Shown: one piece after another, positions 1-5,027 of the stretch | How the letters are laid out: every line of letters begins with the position of its first letter | Position numbering within the stretch: position 1 is the first letter of the stretch | Assembly (NCBI GenBank): GCA_009774215.1 | Contig: VSNH01000156.1 | Location: 1 to 5,608 of the forward strand | Length of the DNA stretch: 5,608 bases | Source of the DNA: Lachnospiraceae bacterium | GTDB taxonomy: Bacteria; Bacillota; Clostridia; Lachnospirales; Lachnospiraceae | Reading direction: 5' to 3' | Translations under genes and position numbers: made by a program | Notes under the pieces: model-generated | Seen by the model: only the letters and a program-made list of their open reading frames with translations | The model's database searches: none | Told to the model about the DNA's origin: nothing

Positions 1-234
1 AGAACCCTCCGCCGCCGGAAAGTTCTCTCACATGTGTTACCGTCTCTATGGGAAATGTGGCGCAATGAAACACATCAAAAACAGCGCACACAAAAAGAGA
101 GGCGACGAGAACATAATCCACTTCTGGCGGCACGAAAACAGTACGGATCAAAATGTCCGCACAGCGATAACCTTCATGCAATCAAAAGTAGATTATTTCT
201 TCATCCTTTCACCTCTCTCTTAAAAGATAAAGTC
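1..234. other. Left-edge region with no recognisable gene
   Basis: I see no convincing gene here. Plus-strand open frames starting near 32 and 34 lack a ribosome binding site, and their basic, erratic composition looks like chance. On the minus strand one frame is open from a TTG at 179-181 to the left edge, about 60 codons, after an in-frame TGA at 182-184. It has no ATG and no ribosome binding site at its beginning, and I do not recognise the peptide. A strong leftward promoter (235-263) and a good ribosome binding site point into this stretch, so the region could be the transcribed leader or decayed start of a gene lying beyond the window. Confidence 0.4.
193..204 (-). other. Start-like ATG followed by a stop at codon 4
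   Basis: Downstream of the leftward promoter, a ribosome binding site (GAGAGGTGAAAGG on the minus strand) is followed directly by ATG AAG AAA and then TAA. The initiation signals look genuine, yet the encoded peptide would be only Met-Lys-Lys. A frame change would read on into Leu-Leu-Leu-Ile-Ala, reminiscent of a signal-peptide start, but that frame also meets a stop soon after. I read this as either the relic of a gene start or a minimal leader. I cannot say which. Confidence 0.35.
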
Positions 235-263
235 ATTCTAGCACGGCATAAGCTTGTTGTCAA
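235..263 (-). promoter_or_regulatory. Strong sigma-70-type promoter firing leftward
   Basis: Read on the minus strand, the sequence gives a perfect -35 box TTGACA (258-263), a 17-bp spacer and a -10 box TAGAAT (235-240), which matches consensus at 5 of 6 positions. Transcription would start near 228 and run out of the left edge. About 15 bases later comes a purine-rich GAGAGGTGAAAGG ribosome binding site and an ATG at 202-204. It diverges from the antitoxin promoter about 40 bp away. This is the best promoter match in the window, but the gene it serves is not visible. Confidence 0.7.
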
Positions 264-303
264 ACAGGAAATTGCAATAGCATTGTGTATGCGCGTTTTC
301 TTC

Positions 304-342
304 TTGCATCGATATCAAAATTGTAGTACGATTGCACTACAA
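304..342 (+). promoter_or_regulatory. Antitoxin promoter with overlapping palindromic operator
   Basis: TTGTAGT (321-327) and ACTACAA (336-342) form a perfect 7-bp inverted repeat. Over the whole 22 bp, 9 of 11 base pairs are symmetric. A candidate promoter overlaps it: -35 TTGCAT at 304-309, a 17-bp spacer, and -10 TACGAT at 327-332 inside the palindrome. RelB/DinJ-type antitoxins are ribbon-helix-helix proteins that normally repress their own operon by binding a palindrome over the promoter, and this site sits where such an operator should be, just ahead of the ribosome binding site. The palindrome is seen directly; its use as operator is inferred from family knowledge. Confidence 0.65.
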
Positions 343-355
343 GGAGGTGGCTGTA

Positions 356-542
356 ATGAAAGAAGCAACTTTGCAGGTACGGATGGATGCGGATTTAAAA
401 GAACAGGAAGAAGAATTATATTAAGAAGCTGGGCACTTCATTTGCTGAAGCTGTGAGAATATTTGCGAAACAAAGTGTTCGGGAAAACGCGATGCCGTTT
501 AGAATTAGTATGGGGGAAAGGGAAATATTTTGTGGGCGCTGA
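356..542 (+). pseudogene. Frameshifted DinJ/RelB-family antitoxin
   Basis: An AAGGAGGTG ribosome binding site (341-349) precedes ATG at 356. The first 22 codons (starting MKEATLQVRMDADLKEQ) match the ribbon-helix-helix N-terminus of DinJ/RelB antitoxins, then a TAA stop occurs at 422-424. Dropping one T at 421/422 restores the family sequence for 39 more codons, including KKLGTSFAEAVRIFAKQSVR and the MPF motif, ending at a TGA at 540-542. The intact protein would be about 61 residues. Such proteins neutralise RelE/YafQ-type mRNA-cleaving toxins and repress their own operon. No toxin gene follows in any frame before the cupin gene. The gene is therefore either a true pseudogene left after toxin loss or carries a one-base sequencing error. 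The family assignment is confident; the cause of the frameshift is unknown. Confidence 0.8.
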
Positions 543-631
543 CGAATGATGAGCGGCTGTATTCTGATATCACAGGCTACAGTAGAAAATATGATGTTTA
601 TCACGCACGATTCATTACTTCCGTGGTATAG
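509..631 (+). pseudogene. Possible coding remnant after the antitoxin
   Basis: One frame between the antitoxin remnant and the cupin gene stays open for 40 codons and reads like real protein (for example WALTNDERLYSDITGYSRKY), with codon choice resembling the intact genes nearby. It begins right after a stop (506-508), has no start codon or ribosome binding site of its own, and ends at TAG 629-631. It could be the decayed C-terminal extension of the antitoxin, entered by a second frame change near 510, or a fragment of another gene. I do not recognise the family, and chance is possible. Confidence 0.3.
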
Positions 632-684
632 GGAGGAATGTATTATTGCAGTATAAGTTAGGCAAGATGGAAGAAGAGGAGGAC

Positions 685-711
685 ATGATAGATTATGATT
701 TTAAACTTTGA
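685..711 (+). other. Tiny ORF overlapping the cupin start
   Basis: The AGGAGG ahead of the cupin gene is unusually close to an ATG at 685-687, which opens MIDYDFKL and stops at TGA 709-711, inside the cupin coding region in another frame. The same frame is also open back to a TTG at 646. It could be an overlapping leader peptide that couples translation to the cupin gene, or simply coincidence. No family is recognisable. Confidence 0.2.
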
Positions 712-1018
712 CACAATCGAGGAACAGGTAATCCCGAATTTTAAAGGCGGAGAGAAAGTGTTTCGGACGCATATGTACACCGACGAGGCGTGCAAGATTA
801 TGCGCGCGTCCTTAGAGCCGGGAGCAAGTATCGGCGTACATACCCATGAGACGGACAGCGAAGTTATTTTTATGTTGAAGGGAACGGGCGTAGTTCTCAG
901 TGACGGTGAAAAGAAAGTCCTGCCTGCGGGGAGCTGTCATTACTGCCCGAAAGGACACAGCCACAGTCTGTGCAATGAGAGCGGGGAAGTGATCGAGTTC
1001 TACGCGGTCGTCGTGTGA
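695..1018 (+). CDS. Small single-domain cupin protein
   Basis: This 107-residue protein is one double-stranded beta-helix cupin barrel and little else. Both signature motifs are intact. Motif 1 runs from G43 through H49, H51 and E56 to G63. Motif 2 runs from G79 through P85, G87 and H90 to N94. H49, H51, E56 and H90 are the expected metal ligands. Four cysteines (33, 81, 84, 93) are present, two of them in or beside motif 2. The product should be a cytoplasmic metal-binding protein. Stand-alone cupins of this type bind or isomerise small molecules, but the substrate cannot be read from the sequence. The ATG at 695 is preferred because relatives begin in the same way with a short hydrophobic-NFD segment; the AGGAGG (about 677-682) lies a rather long 12 bases upstream. 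A second ATG at 685 is better spaced but gives only an eight-residue peptide overlapping this start. The gene is probably monocistronic. Confidence 0.88.
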   Translation: MILNFDTIEEQVIPNFKGGEKVFRTHMYTDEACKIMRASLEPGASIGVHTHETDSEVIFMLKGTGVVLSDGEKKVLPAGSCHYCPKGHSHSLCNESGEVIEFYAVVV

Positions 1019-1021
1019 AAA

Positions 1022-1088
1022 ATGCGAAAAGTACTTCTAAAGATGTCTCGCCATAGGACGAGACGCCAGAAAGTACTAAGTTTCGCAT
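1022..1088 (+). repeat. Long imperfect hairpin between cupin and aminopeptidase genes
   Basis: Three nested arms pair: ATGCGAAA (1022-1029) with TTTCGCAT (1081-1088), AGTACTTCT (1030-1038) with AGAAAGTACT (1068-1077, one bulge), and GTCTCG (1045-1050) with CGAGAC (1059-1064), around an 8-base loop. It begins three bases after the cupin stop codon. There is no run of T after the stem, so it is not a typical intrinsic terminator. It may stabilise the cupin mRNA 3' end, act as a structured leader for the next gene, or be a copy of a dispersed palindromic element. Confidence 0.7.
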
Positions 1089-1089
1089 A

Positions 1090-1118
1090 GGAGAATGCTC
1101 AAAGTACAGGCATTCTCC
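1090..1118 (+). repeat. Second hairpin immediately downstream
   Basis: GGAGAATGC (1090-1098) and GCATTCTCC (1110-1118) form a perfect 9-bp stem with an 11-base loop, one base after the preceding hairpin. The loop carries AAAGTAC, which also occurs twice in the first hairpin (1028-1034 and 1070-1076). There is no T-tract, so simple termination is unlikely. The stem lies 47 bases ahead of the aminopeptidase start codon. Confidence 0.65.
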
Positions 1119-1164
1119 GTACAGATTTAGTATGACATTTTGAACAGGGGAGGAGAATAGAGAT

Positions 1165-2955
1165 ATGGATGTCAAGGAGAGATTACAGGCGCTTCGGGGG
1201 GAGATGCGGAAAAAGAACCTTTCGGCATATATTGTTCCCACGGAGGATTTTCATTGCTCCGAGTATGTGGGCGATTATTTTAAGGCGAGGGAGTATCTGT
1301 CCGGGTTTACGGGTTCTGCGGGCACGCTTCTGGTGATGCGGGAGAGGGCGCTTTTGTGGACGGACGGCAGATATTTTTTACAGGCGGAGGAGCAGCTTTC
1401 GGACAGCGGCATCGAGCTGATGAAGAGCGGGCAGCCGGAGGTTCCCACGCTTTCGGAGTTTCTGGGAGAACATCTAGGAAAGGGAGCGGTAGTCGGGTTC
1501 GACGGGCGGACTGTGACGGGCGCGTTCGTGAAGGAACTTAAGGAAAAGACGGCGGAAAAACAAGTCACTTTTTATGGGAAGAGGGATCTGGTTGACAGGA
1601 TCTGGCAGGATAGGCCGCCTATGTCAGCGGAACCGGTGTGGGAACTGGAGATATCTTATGCGGGACTTTCCAGGGAGGAGAAGTTAGCGAAGGTGCGGCA
1701 GGAGATGGAGAAGGAACGCGCGGATGCGCTTCTGGTGACGGCGCTGGATGAGACGGCATGGCTCTTAAATCTGCGGGGCGATGACGTGAGGCACACGCCT
1801 GTTTTTCTCGCCTATATGCTGATCACGAAAAGACGCGCTCTGTTATGCGCGCAAAAAAGCGCTTTCTCCGAACATATCCGTAATGAGTTGACAAAAGCGG
1901 GAGTGACCCTTCTGCCCTACGAGAGCATAGAGGATATGGCAGCTTCCCTGCCAGCGGGACAGAGAATCCTTGCGGATGAAAAAAAGGTCAGCTACAGACT
2001 GCTGCAGGCTGTGGCCAAGGGGGTGGAGAAGGTCAACAAACCCAGCCCCATCGCCATGCTAAAGGCGGTGAAGACGGAACGGGAGATCACCCATATAAGA
2101 TCGGCGCATGTGAAAGACGGGGTGGCGGTAACCCGGTTTATTTACTGGCTGAAATCCCATGTGGGCAAGGAGGAGATCACGGAGATCGGTGCGGCTTCCA
2201 AGCTGGAGGATTTCCGGGCACAGATGGAAGGGTATCTGGGGCCAAGCTTTGATCCGATTATGGCTTACGGGCCTCACGGAGCTATCGTACACTATGAGGC
2301 GACCCCGAAGACGGACGCGGCGATGCAGCCGAAGAGTTTCTGCCTTGCGGATACGGGCGGACATTACAGTGAGGGTACCACGGACATCACCCGCACGATT
2401 GCGATGGGGGAATTGACGGCGAGGGAGAAGAGGGCTTACACGCTTGTATTGAAGGGGCATCTGCGTCTGGGCGCGGCGAAATTTATAGAAGGCGCCTGCG
2501 GGCAGAATCTGGATGTGCTGGCGAGACAGCCGCTCTGGGAGGAAGGGCTTGACTATAATCACGGTACGGGCCACGGCGTAGGGTATCTTTTGAGCGTGCA
2601 TGAAGGGCCCCAGAATTTCCGCTGGCGTATGGGCGGGGAGTCGGCATGTGTACCTTTGGAGGAGGGGATGGTGATCTCCAATGAGCCGGGATTATATCTG
2701 ACGGGGCAGTTCGGCATCCGGCATGAGAATCTAGTGCTTGTCAGAAAGGGAGAAAAGACCAATTACGGACAGTTTATGTATCTGGAGCCGCTCACCATGG
2801 TGCCCTTTGACAAGGACGCCATCGACGTCAATCTGTTGACGAAGCGGGAAATTGATCTTTTAAACGATTACCACACAAAGGTTTACGAGACGCTTGCGCC
2901 CCATTTTACGGGGGAGGAGCTTGTATGGCTCGGGGAGGCTACCGCGGCGGTGTAA
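1165..2955 (+). CDS. Xaa-Pro aminopeptidase, peptidase family M24B
   Basis: The 596-residue cytoplasmic metalloaminopeptidase removes N-terminal residues preceding proline, helping to recycle proline-containing peptides. Length and layout match the long, human XPNPEP1-like form: a creatinase-type N-terminal domain (about 5-140), a second creatinase-like domain (about 155-310), the pita-bread M24 catalytic domain (about 310-530) and a C-terminal cap (about 535-596). All five predicted dinuclear-metal ligands are present: D396, D407 (in GTTDITRT), H470 (in HGTGHGVG), E507 (in SNEPG) and E521 (in IRHEN). Substrate-site histidines H376, H466 and H479 (VHEGP) are also kept, so the enzyme should be active, usually with Mn2+. 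The ATG at 1165 has a GGGGAGGAG site (1147-1155) nine bases upstream. It follows two hairpins, with no convincing promoter between, and is followed by a shared terminator. It is probably transcribed on its own or by read-through from the cupin gene. Confidence 0.95.
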   Translation: MDVKERLQALRGEMRKKNLSAYIVPTEDFHCSEYVGDYFKAREYLSGFTGSAGTLLVMRERALLWTDGRYFLQAEEQLSDSGIELMKSGQPEVPTLSEFLGEHLGKGAVVGFDGRTVTGAFVKELKEKTAEKQVTFYGKRDLVDRIWQDRPPMSAEPVWELEISYAGLSREEKLAKVRQEMEKERADALLVTALDETAWLLNLRGDDVRHTPVFLAYMLITKRRALLCAQKSAFSEHIRNELTKAGVTLLPYESIEDMAASLPAGQRILADEKKVSYRLLQAVAKGVEKVNKPSPIAMLKAVKTEREITHIRSAHVKDGVAVTRFIYWLKSHVGKEEITEIGAASKLEDFRAQMEGYLGPSFDPIMAYGPHGAIVHYEATPKTDAAMQPKSFCLADTGGHYSEGTTDITRTIAMGELTAREKRAYTLVLKGHLRLGAAKFIEGACGQNLDVLARQPLWEEGLDYNHGTGHGVGYLLSVHEGPQNFRWRMGGESACVPLEEGMVISNEPGLYLTGQFGIRHENLVLVRKGEKTNYGQFMYLEPLTMVPFDKDAIDVNLLTKREIDLLNDYHTKVYETLAPHFTGEELVWLGEATAAV

Positions 2956-2991
2956 GAAGATATGGCGAAAAAGAAGGAGCGCGGAGAAAAG

Positions 2992-3042
2992 CAGGCATTG
3001 CCATTGGAGACGGGTATCAGGTCTCTGGAATGGCAATGCCTG
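2992..3042. terminator. Bidirectional terminator between convergent genes
   Basis: CAGGCATTGCCATT (2992-3005) and AATGGCAATGCCTG (3029-3042) form a perfect 14-bp stem, with an inner GAGAC/GTCTC pairing. The plus-strand RNA then reads ATTCTTTTATT, and the minus-strand RNA reads CTTTTCTCC. The hairpin lies 36 bases after the aminopeptidase stop and six bases beyond the stop codon of the minus-strand DUF3021 gene, so it can end transcription from both sides. Confidence 0.85.
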
Positions 3043-3048
3043 ATTCTT

Positions 3049-3513
3049 TTATTCGCTTTCATGCTGCTGGTGCAGGGTCGCGTTCATTTTCTTGATGTTG
3101 TGTCTGATGAAGGCATACTGTATCAGCCATATGATGGCATAATTACATGCGAACATGCCAAAATACTTTACAATGCCCGTCAGACTGTGCTCCGTCCAGT
3201 AGGTGATATAGGCGATCGGCATCATCAAAACGGAGATGAGCAGAAAGTAGATGCCGGTCTGTTTTGCCAGCCCCCAAGTCTCCACGTCCCAGATCACGGA
3301 ACATCCGGCGCATCCGCCTCCCAGCAGGCCGCACAGGAGCGCCTGTACGATAACGGCGCCTATTTCACTTCCCACCATTTCCACCAGTTCCGGCATGCAG
3401 GGAACGTAGTAACCGTCCGCCCAGATCAGGGAAGTGATGATCGTGAAGGTGTAGCCGATGGAAAGTCCCAGAGGAAAACCGAATAGTCCGCGTGAAATGA
3501 TTTTCTTTAACAT
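3049..3513 (-). CDS. DUF3021 family four-helix membrane protein
   Basis: This 154-residue protein has four hydrophobic stretches at about 9-31, 50-73, 84-105 and 113-136. A basic start (MLKK) and a charged His/Lys-rich tail suggest both ends face the cytoplasm. Length, helix pattern and partner gene fit DUF3021, a family found next to LytTR regulators in Firmicutes. In streptococcal LytTR regulatory systems the membrane partner restrains its regulator, and that role is the natural inference here; the signal is unknown. The ATG at 3511-3513 has a GAGGT site seven bases upstream, which overlaps the stop codon of the regulator gene. With only 10 bases between the two genes they are cotranscribed and probably translationally coupled. 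The middle loop (32-49) is the likely extracytoplasmic segment, and cysteines at 39, 61, 68 and 71 are notable. A plus-strand open frame covering the same DNA is antisense and was not annotated. Confidence 0.88.
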   Translation of the reverse strand: MLKKIISRGLFGFPLGLSIGYTFTIITSLIWADGYYVPCMPELVEMVGSEIGAVIVQALLCGLLGGGCAGCSVIWDVETWGLAKQTGIYFLLISVLMMPIAYITYWTEHSLTGIVKYFGMFACNYAIIWLIQYAFIRHNIKKMNATLHQQHESE

Positions 3514-3523
3514 GTCTTTTACC

Positions 3524-3964
3524 TCACATTCCTAATATTTTTTTGATTTTTGAGACATAACGTCTGGAAACATAAGTTGTCGTACCGTTTGTCAGCTTCA
3601 CATAGATCGTGCCGCTGAAACTCAGGTCGAAGTTTTTTACTTTACTTAAGTGAATGATCTCCGAGTTGGAGATACGGACAAACCGGGAAGGATTTAACCG
3701 TTCCGCCGCTTCGTAAAGCCTGAGCCGCAGAAGGTATTCTCCCTTGTCCGTCACCGCAAAAACTTTGCCCCCTGCGGCATAAATCCGAAACAGCTCATCC
3801 GGCTCTATGACCTCCATCTTACCGTCTTTGCTGCCGGTGAGAATGGGCGGCGTATGTTCGGACAGCCTCTGCATAAGGGCATTCACTTCTTCCGTTATGG
3901 AAGCGGTGTGTATGATGATTTTCGGCTCGGTATAGGAGCTGTCTATTTTTATTTCAACCTGCAA
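3524..3964 (-). CDS. Stand-alone LytTR DNA-binding regulator
   Basis: This 146-residue protein consists of a short N-terminal extension (1-42) and a LytTR DNA-binding domain (about 45-144). Characteristic LytTR features are the FVRISNSEIIHLSKV segment (95-109) and the C-terminal SRRYVSKIKKILG (133-145). No receiver domain is present, so it is not a classical two-component response regulator. LytTR proteins bind paired direct repeats upstream of promoters, often including their own. The start is TTG at 3962-3964, supported by a GGAGG site nine bases upstream and an in-frame TGA three codons before it, which excludes an upstream start; the next Met is residue 31, inside conserved sequence. The N-terminal MQVEIKIDSSYTEPKI fits relatives. 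It is first in a two-gene unit with the DUF3021 membrane protein, its likely controller. Targets probably include its own promoter and possibly the divergent aldolase gene; this is inference. Confidence 0.92.
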   Translation of the reverse strand: MQVEIKIDSSYTEPKIIIHTASITEEVNALMQRLSEHTPPILTGSKDGKMEVIEPDELFRIYAAGGKVFAVTDKGEYLLRLRLYEAAERLNPSRFVRISNSEIIHLSKVKNFDLSFSGTIYVKLTNGTTTYVSRRYVSKIKKILGM

Positions 3965-4096
3965 TTTTGTTCACCTCCATGTCAGAGTAGGTTTTGCTAC
4001 TTTGATCTTCTTCTATATCAGGACAAGCTGTATCTTTAAAACGTGGACTGCAAGACAAAGCTTTCTGACTTATTTTCAGTTTCCTTCTGTGATGTC

Positions 4097-4125
4097 ATTA
4101 TAGGAAAAGGGGATACTTCCTGCAA
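4097..4125 (-). promoter_or_regulatory. Candidate promoter of the LytTR-DUF3021 unit
   Basis: On the minus strand, TTGCAG (4120-4125) is followed after 17 bp by a perfect TATAAT (4097-4102). Transcription would begin near 4090, leaving a leader of about 125 bases before the TTG start codon. The long leader is noteworthy, but I see no clear riboswitch fold in it. Confidence 0.55.
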
Positions 4126-4143
4126 CTGTTTTCTGATAATCGG

Positions 4144-4216
4144 TTGCATACGGGGCATAAGTGGTAATATGCACTTGTTCATCTGGCACTCTTTCAGTAT
4201 AATAGATTGCGTACGG
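4144..4216 (+). repeat. Direct repeats TTGCRTACGG in the divergent promoter region
   Basis: TTGCATACGG (4144-4153) and TTGCGTACGG (4207-4216) match at nine of ten bases and lie exactly 63 bp apart, about six helical turns. A third, shorter match (TATACGG, 4262-4268) follows 52 bp later. The first copy lies between the two divergent -35 boxes; the second sits just after the aldolase -10 box. Same-face direct repeats are what LytTR proteins bind, although their usual repeat spacing is nearer two turns. Binding is not shown by the sequence. Confidence 0.4.
4175..4203 (+). promoter_or_regulatory. Candidate promoter of the aldolase gene
   Basis: TTGTTC (4175-4180), a 17-bp spacer and a perfect TATAAT (4198-4203) form a good promoter pointing at the aldolase gene, with a leader of about 113 bases. 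A perfect -35-like TTGACA also occurs at 4226-4231, but no good -10 box lies at the right distance, so the first candidate is preferred. Confidence 0.5.
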
Positions 4217-4322
4217 ACGATGTTTTTGACAAACGGGACTGACAGGCATTTTACATAGGTTTATACGGTGGCAGCAGGAAAGAGCATACGAAATAAATAG
4301 AGGTACCAAACGGAGGAAAATC

Positions 4323-4967
4323 ATGCGGGATGAAAAAATAGTTCGGGAAGAGATATGTGAGATCGGGAGAAGGATGTACGGGCGGCGTATGGTGGCGGCA
4401 AACGACGGCAATATTTCGGTGCGGCTTTCAGAGGATGAGATGATCTGTACGCCCACGGGCGTTTCTAAAGGTTTTATGAAACCGGAGCAGCTCTGTAAAC
4501 TGGATCTTTCGGGGAAGGCGCTGGAAATGTCGGAAGGGTTCGGACCTTCCTCCGAGGTGAAAATGCATCTGCGGGTGTATCAGAAACGCCCGGATATCAC
4601 GGCGGTGGTACACGCGCATCCCATTTTTGCCACCGGTTTTGCGGTGATGGGCAGGGCGCTTGACGTACCACTCATGCCGGAGGTGATCGTCAATTTCGGA
4701 AAAGTGCCCCTTGCCCCCTACGGTACGCCCTCCACGGCGGAAATTCCGGATGCCATTGAGCCGTATCTTGCAGACTATCAGGCGATCCTTTTGGAGAGCC
4801 ACGGCGCGCTCACATGGGCGAAGGATTTGCAGACGGCTTATATGAAGATGGAGTCGGTGGAATTTTACGCGGAGCTTCTGTACCGGACGACGCAGCTTGG
4901 CGGACCGAGGGAGCTTAGTGAAGAGAAACTGGAACGGCTGTACCGTGTAATCGGCAAAAGAGAATGA
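4323..4967 (+). CDS. Class II aldolase/adducin family protein, FucA-like
   Basis: At 214 residues it matches the length of L-fuculose-1-phosphate aldolase (E. coli FucA, 215 residues). These zinc enzymes cleave sugar-1-phosphates into dihydroxyacetone phosphate and an aldehyde in the cytoplasm. The zinc ligands H97 and H99 (in VVHAHP) and H160 (in LESHGAL) are present, as is the catalytic glutamate E78 in PSSEVKMH. Phosphate-binding segments N27-G29-N30 (ANDGNIS) and TGVSKG (45-50) are also intact, so the protein should be active. The same fold includes L-ribulose-5-phosphate 4-epimerase, rhamnulose-1-phosphate aldolase and 5-deoxyribose-1-phosphate-type aldolases. With no isomerase, kinase or transporter beside it, the substrate is unsettled. 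The ATG at 4323 has GGAGG (4312-4316) six bases upstream. The gene stands alone, divergent from the LytTR unit, and ends at a hairpin terminator. Confidence 0.9.
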   Translation: MRDEKIVREEICEIGRRMYGRRMVAANDGNISVRLSEDEMICTPTGVSKGFMKPEQLCKLDLSGKALEMSEGFGPSSEVKMHLRVYQKRPDITAVVHAHPIFATGFAVMGRALDVPLMPEVIVNFGKVPLAPYGTPSTAEIPDAIEPYLADYQAILLESHGALTWAKDLQTAYMKMESVEFYAELLYRTTQLGGPRELSEEKLERLYRVIGKRE

Positions 4968-4997
4968 AAGCAGAGTAACTATATGAGGCAGAAAATA

Positions 4998-5026
4998 ACA
5001 GGGGGAGTCGGTGTGACTCCCCCTGT
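4998..5026. terminator. Hairpin terminator between convergent genes
   Basis: ACAGGGGGAGTC (4998-5009) and GACTCCCCCTGT (5015-5026) form a perfect, GC-rich 12-bp stem with a GGTGT loop. On the minus strand the stem starts one base after the surface-protein stop codon and is followed by TTATTTTC, a good intrinsic terminator. On the plus strand it lies 30 bases past the aldolase stop, with a weaker T-rich tail, so it probably serves both genes. Confidence 0.88.
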
Positions 5027-5027
5027 A

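Larger units (their letters stand above)
4076..4261 (-). pseudogene. Possible unrecognised coding remnant in the divergent spacer
   Basis: The minus strand is open through most of the spacer and reads in part like natural protein (for example ERVPDEQVHITTYAPYATDY), ending at TGA 4076-4078. A neighbouring frame then stays open for about 45 more codons towards the LytTR gene. There is no plausible start: the open frame begins inside the aldolase gene on the opposite strand. Both candidate promoters lie within it. I do not recognise a family. It may be a decayed gene or chance. Confidence 0.2.

Noticed and set aside
34..456. Plus-strand open frame of 140 codons at the left end
   Set aside because: It lacks a ribosome binding site, has erratic composition, crosses both the divergent promoters and the operator palindrome, and overlaps the antitoxin in another frame.
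1022..1088. Hairpin as an intrinsic terminator of the cupin gene
   Set aside because: The stem is not followed by a T-tract; the next bases are AGGAGAATGC, which begin the second hairpin.
2059..2601. Minus-strand 180-codon open frame inside the aminopeptidase gene
   Set aside because: It is antisense to the conserved catalytic domain and is explained by codon bias of the real gene.
2962..3486. Plus-strand open frame of 174 codons starting MAKKKERGEK
   Set aside because: It runs through the perfect terminator stem (2992-3042) and is antisense to the DUF3021 gene, which has a clear family identity, a ribosome binding site and an operon partner. No ribosome binding site precedes the plus-strand ATG.
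4226..4254. Perfect TTGACA at 4226 as the aldolase promoter
   Set aside because: At 17 bp spacing the -10 position reads TTTTAC, and nothing close to TATAAT occurs within 16-18 bp. The TTGTTC/TATAAT pair upstream is better.
4043..4258. Plus-strand 71-codon open frame in the divergent spacer
   Set aside because: It has no ribosome binding site, shows no recognisable protein character, and covers both candidate promoters.
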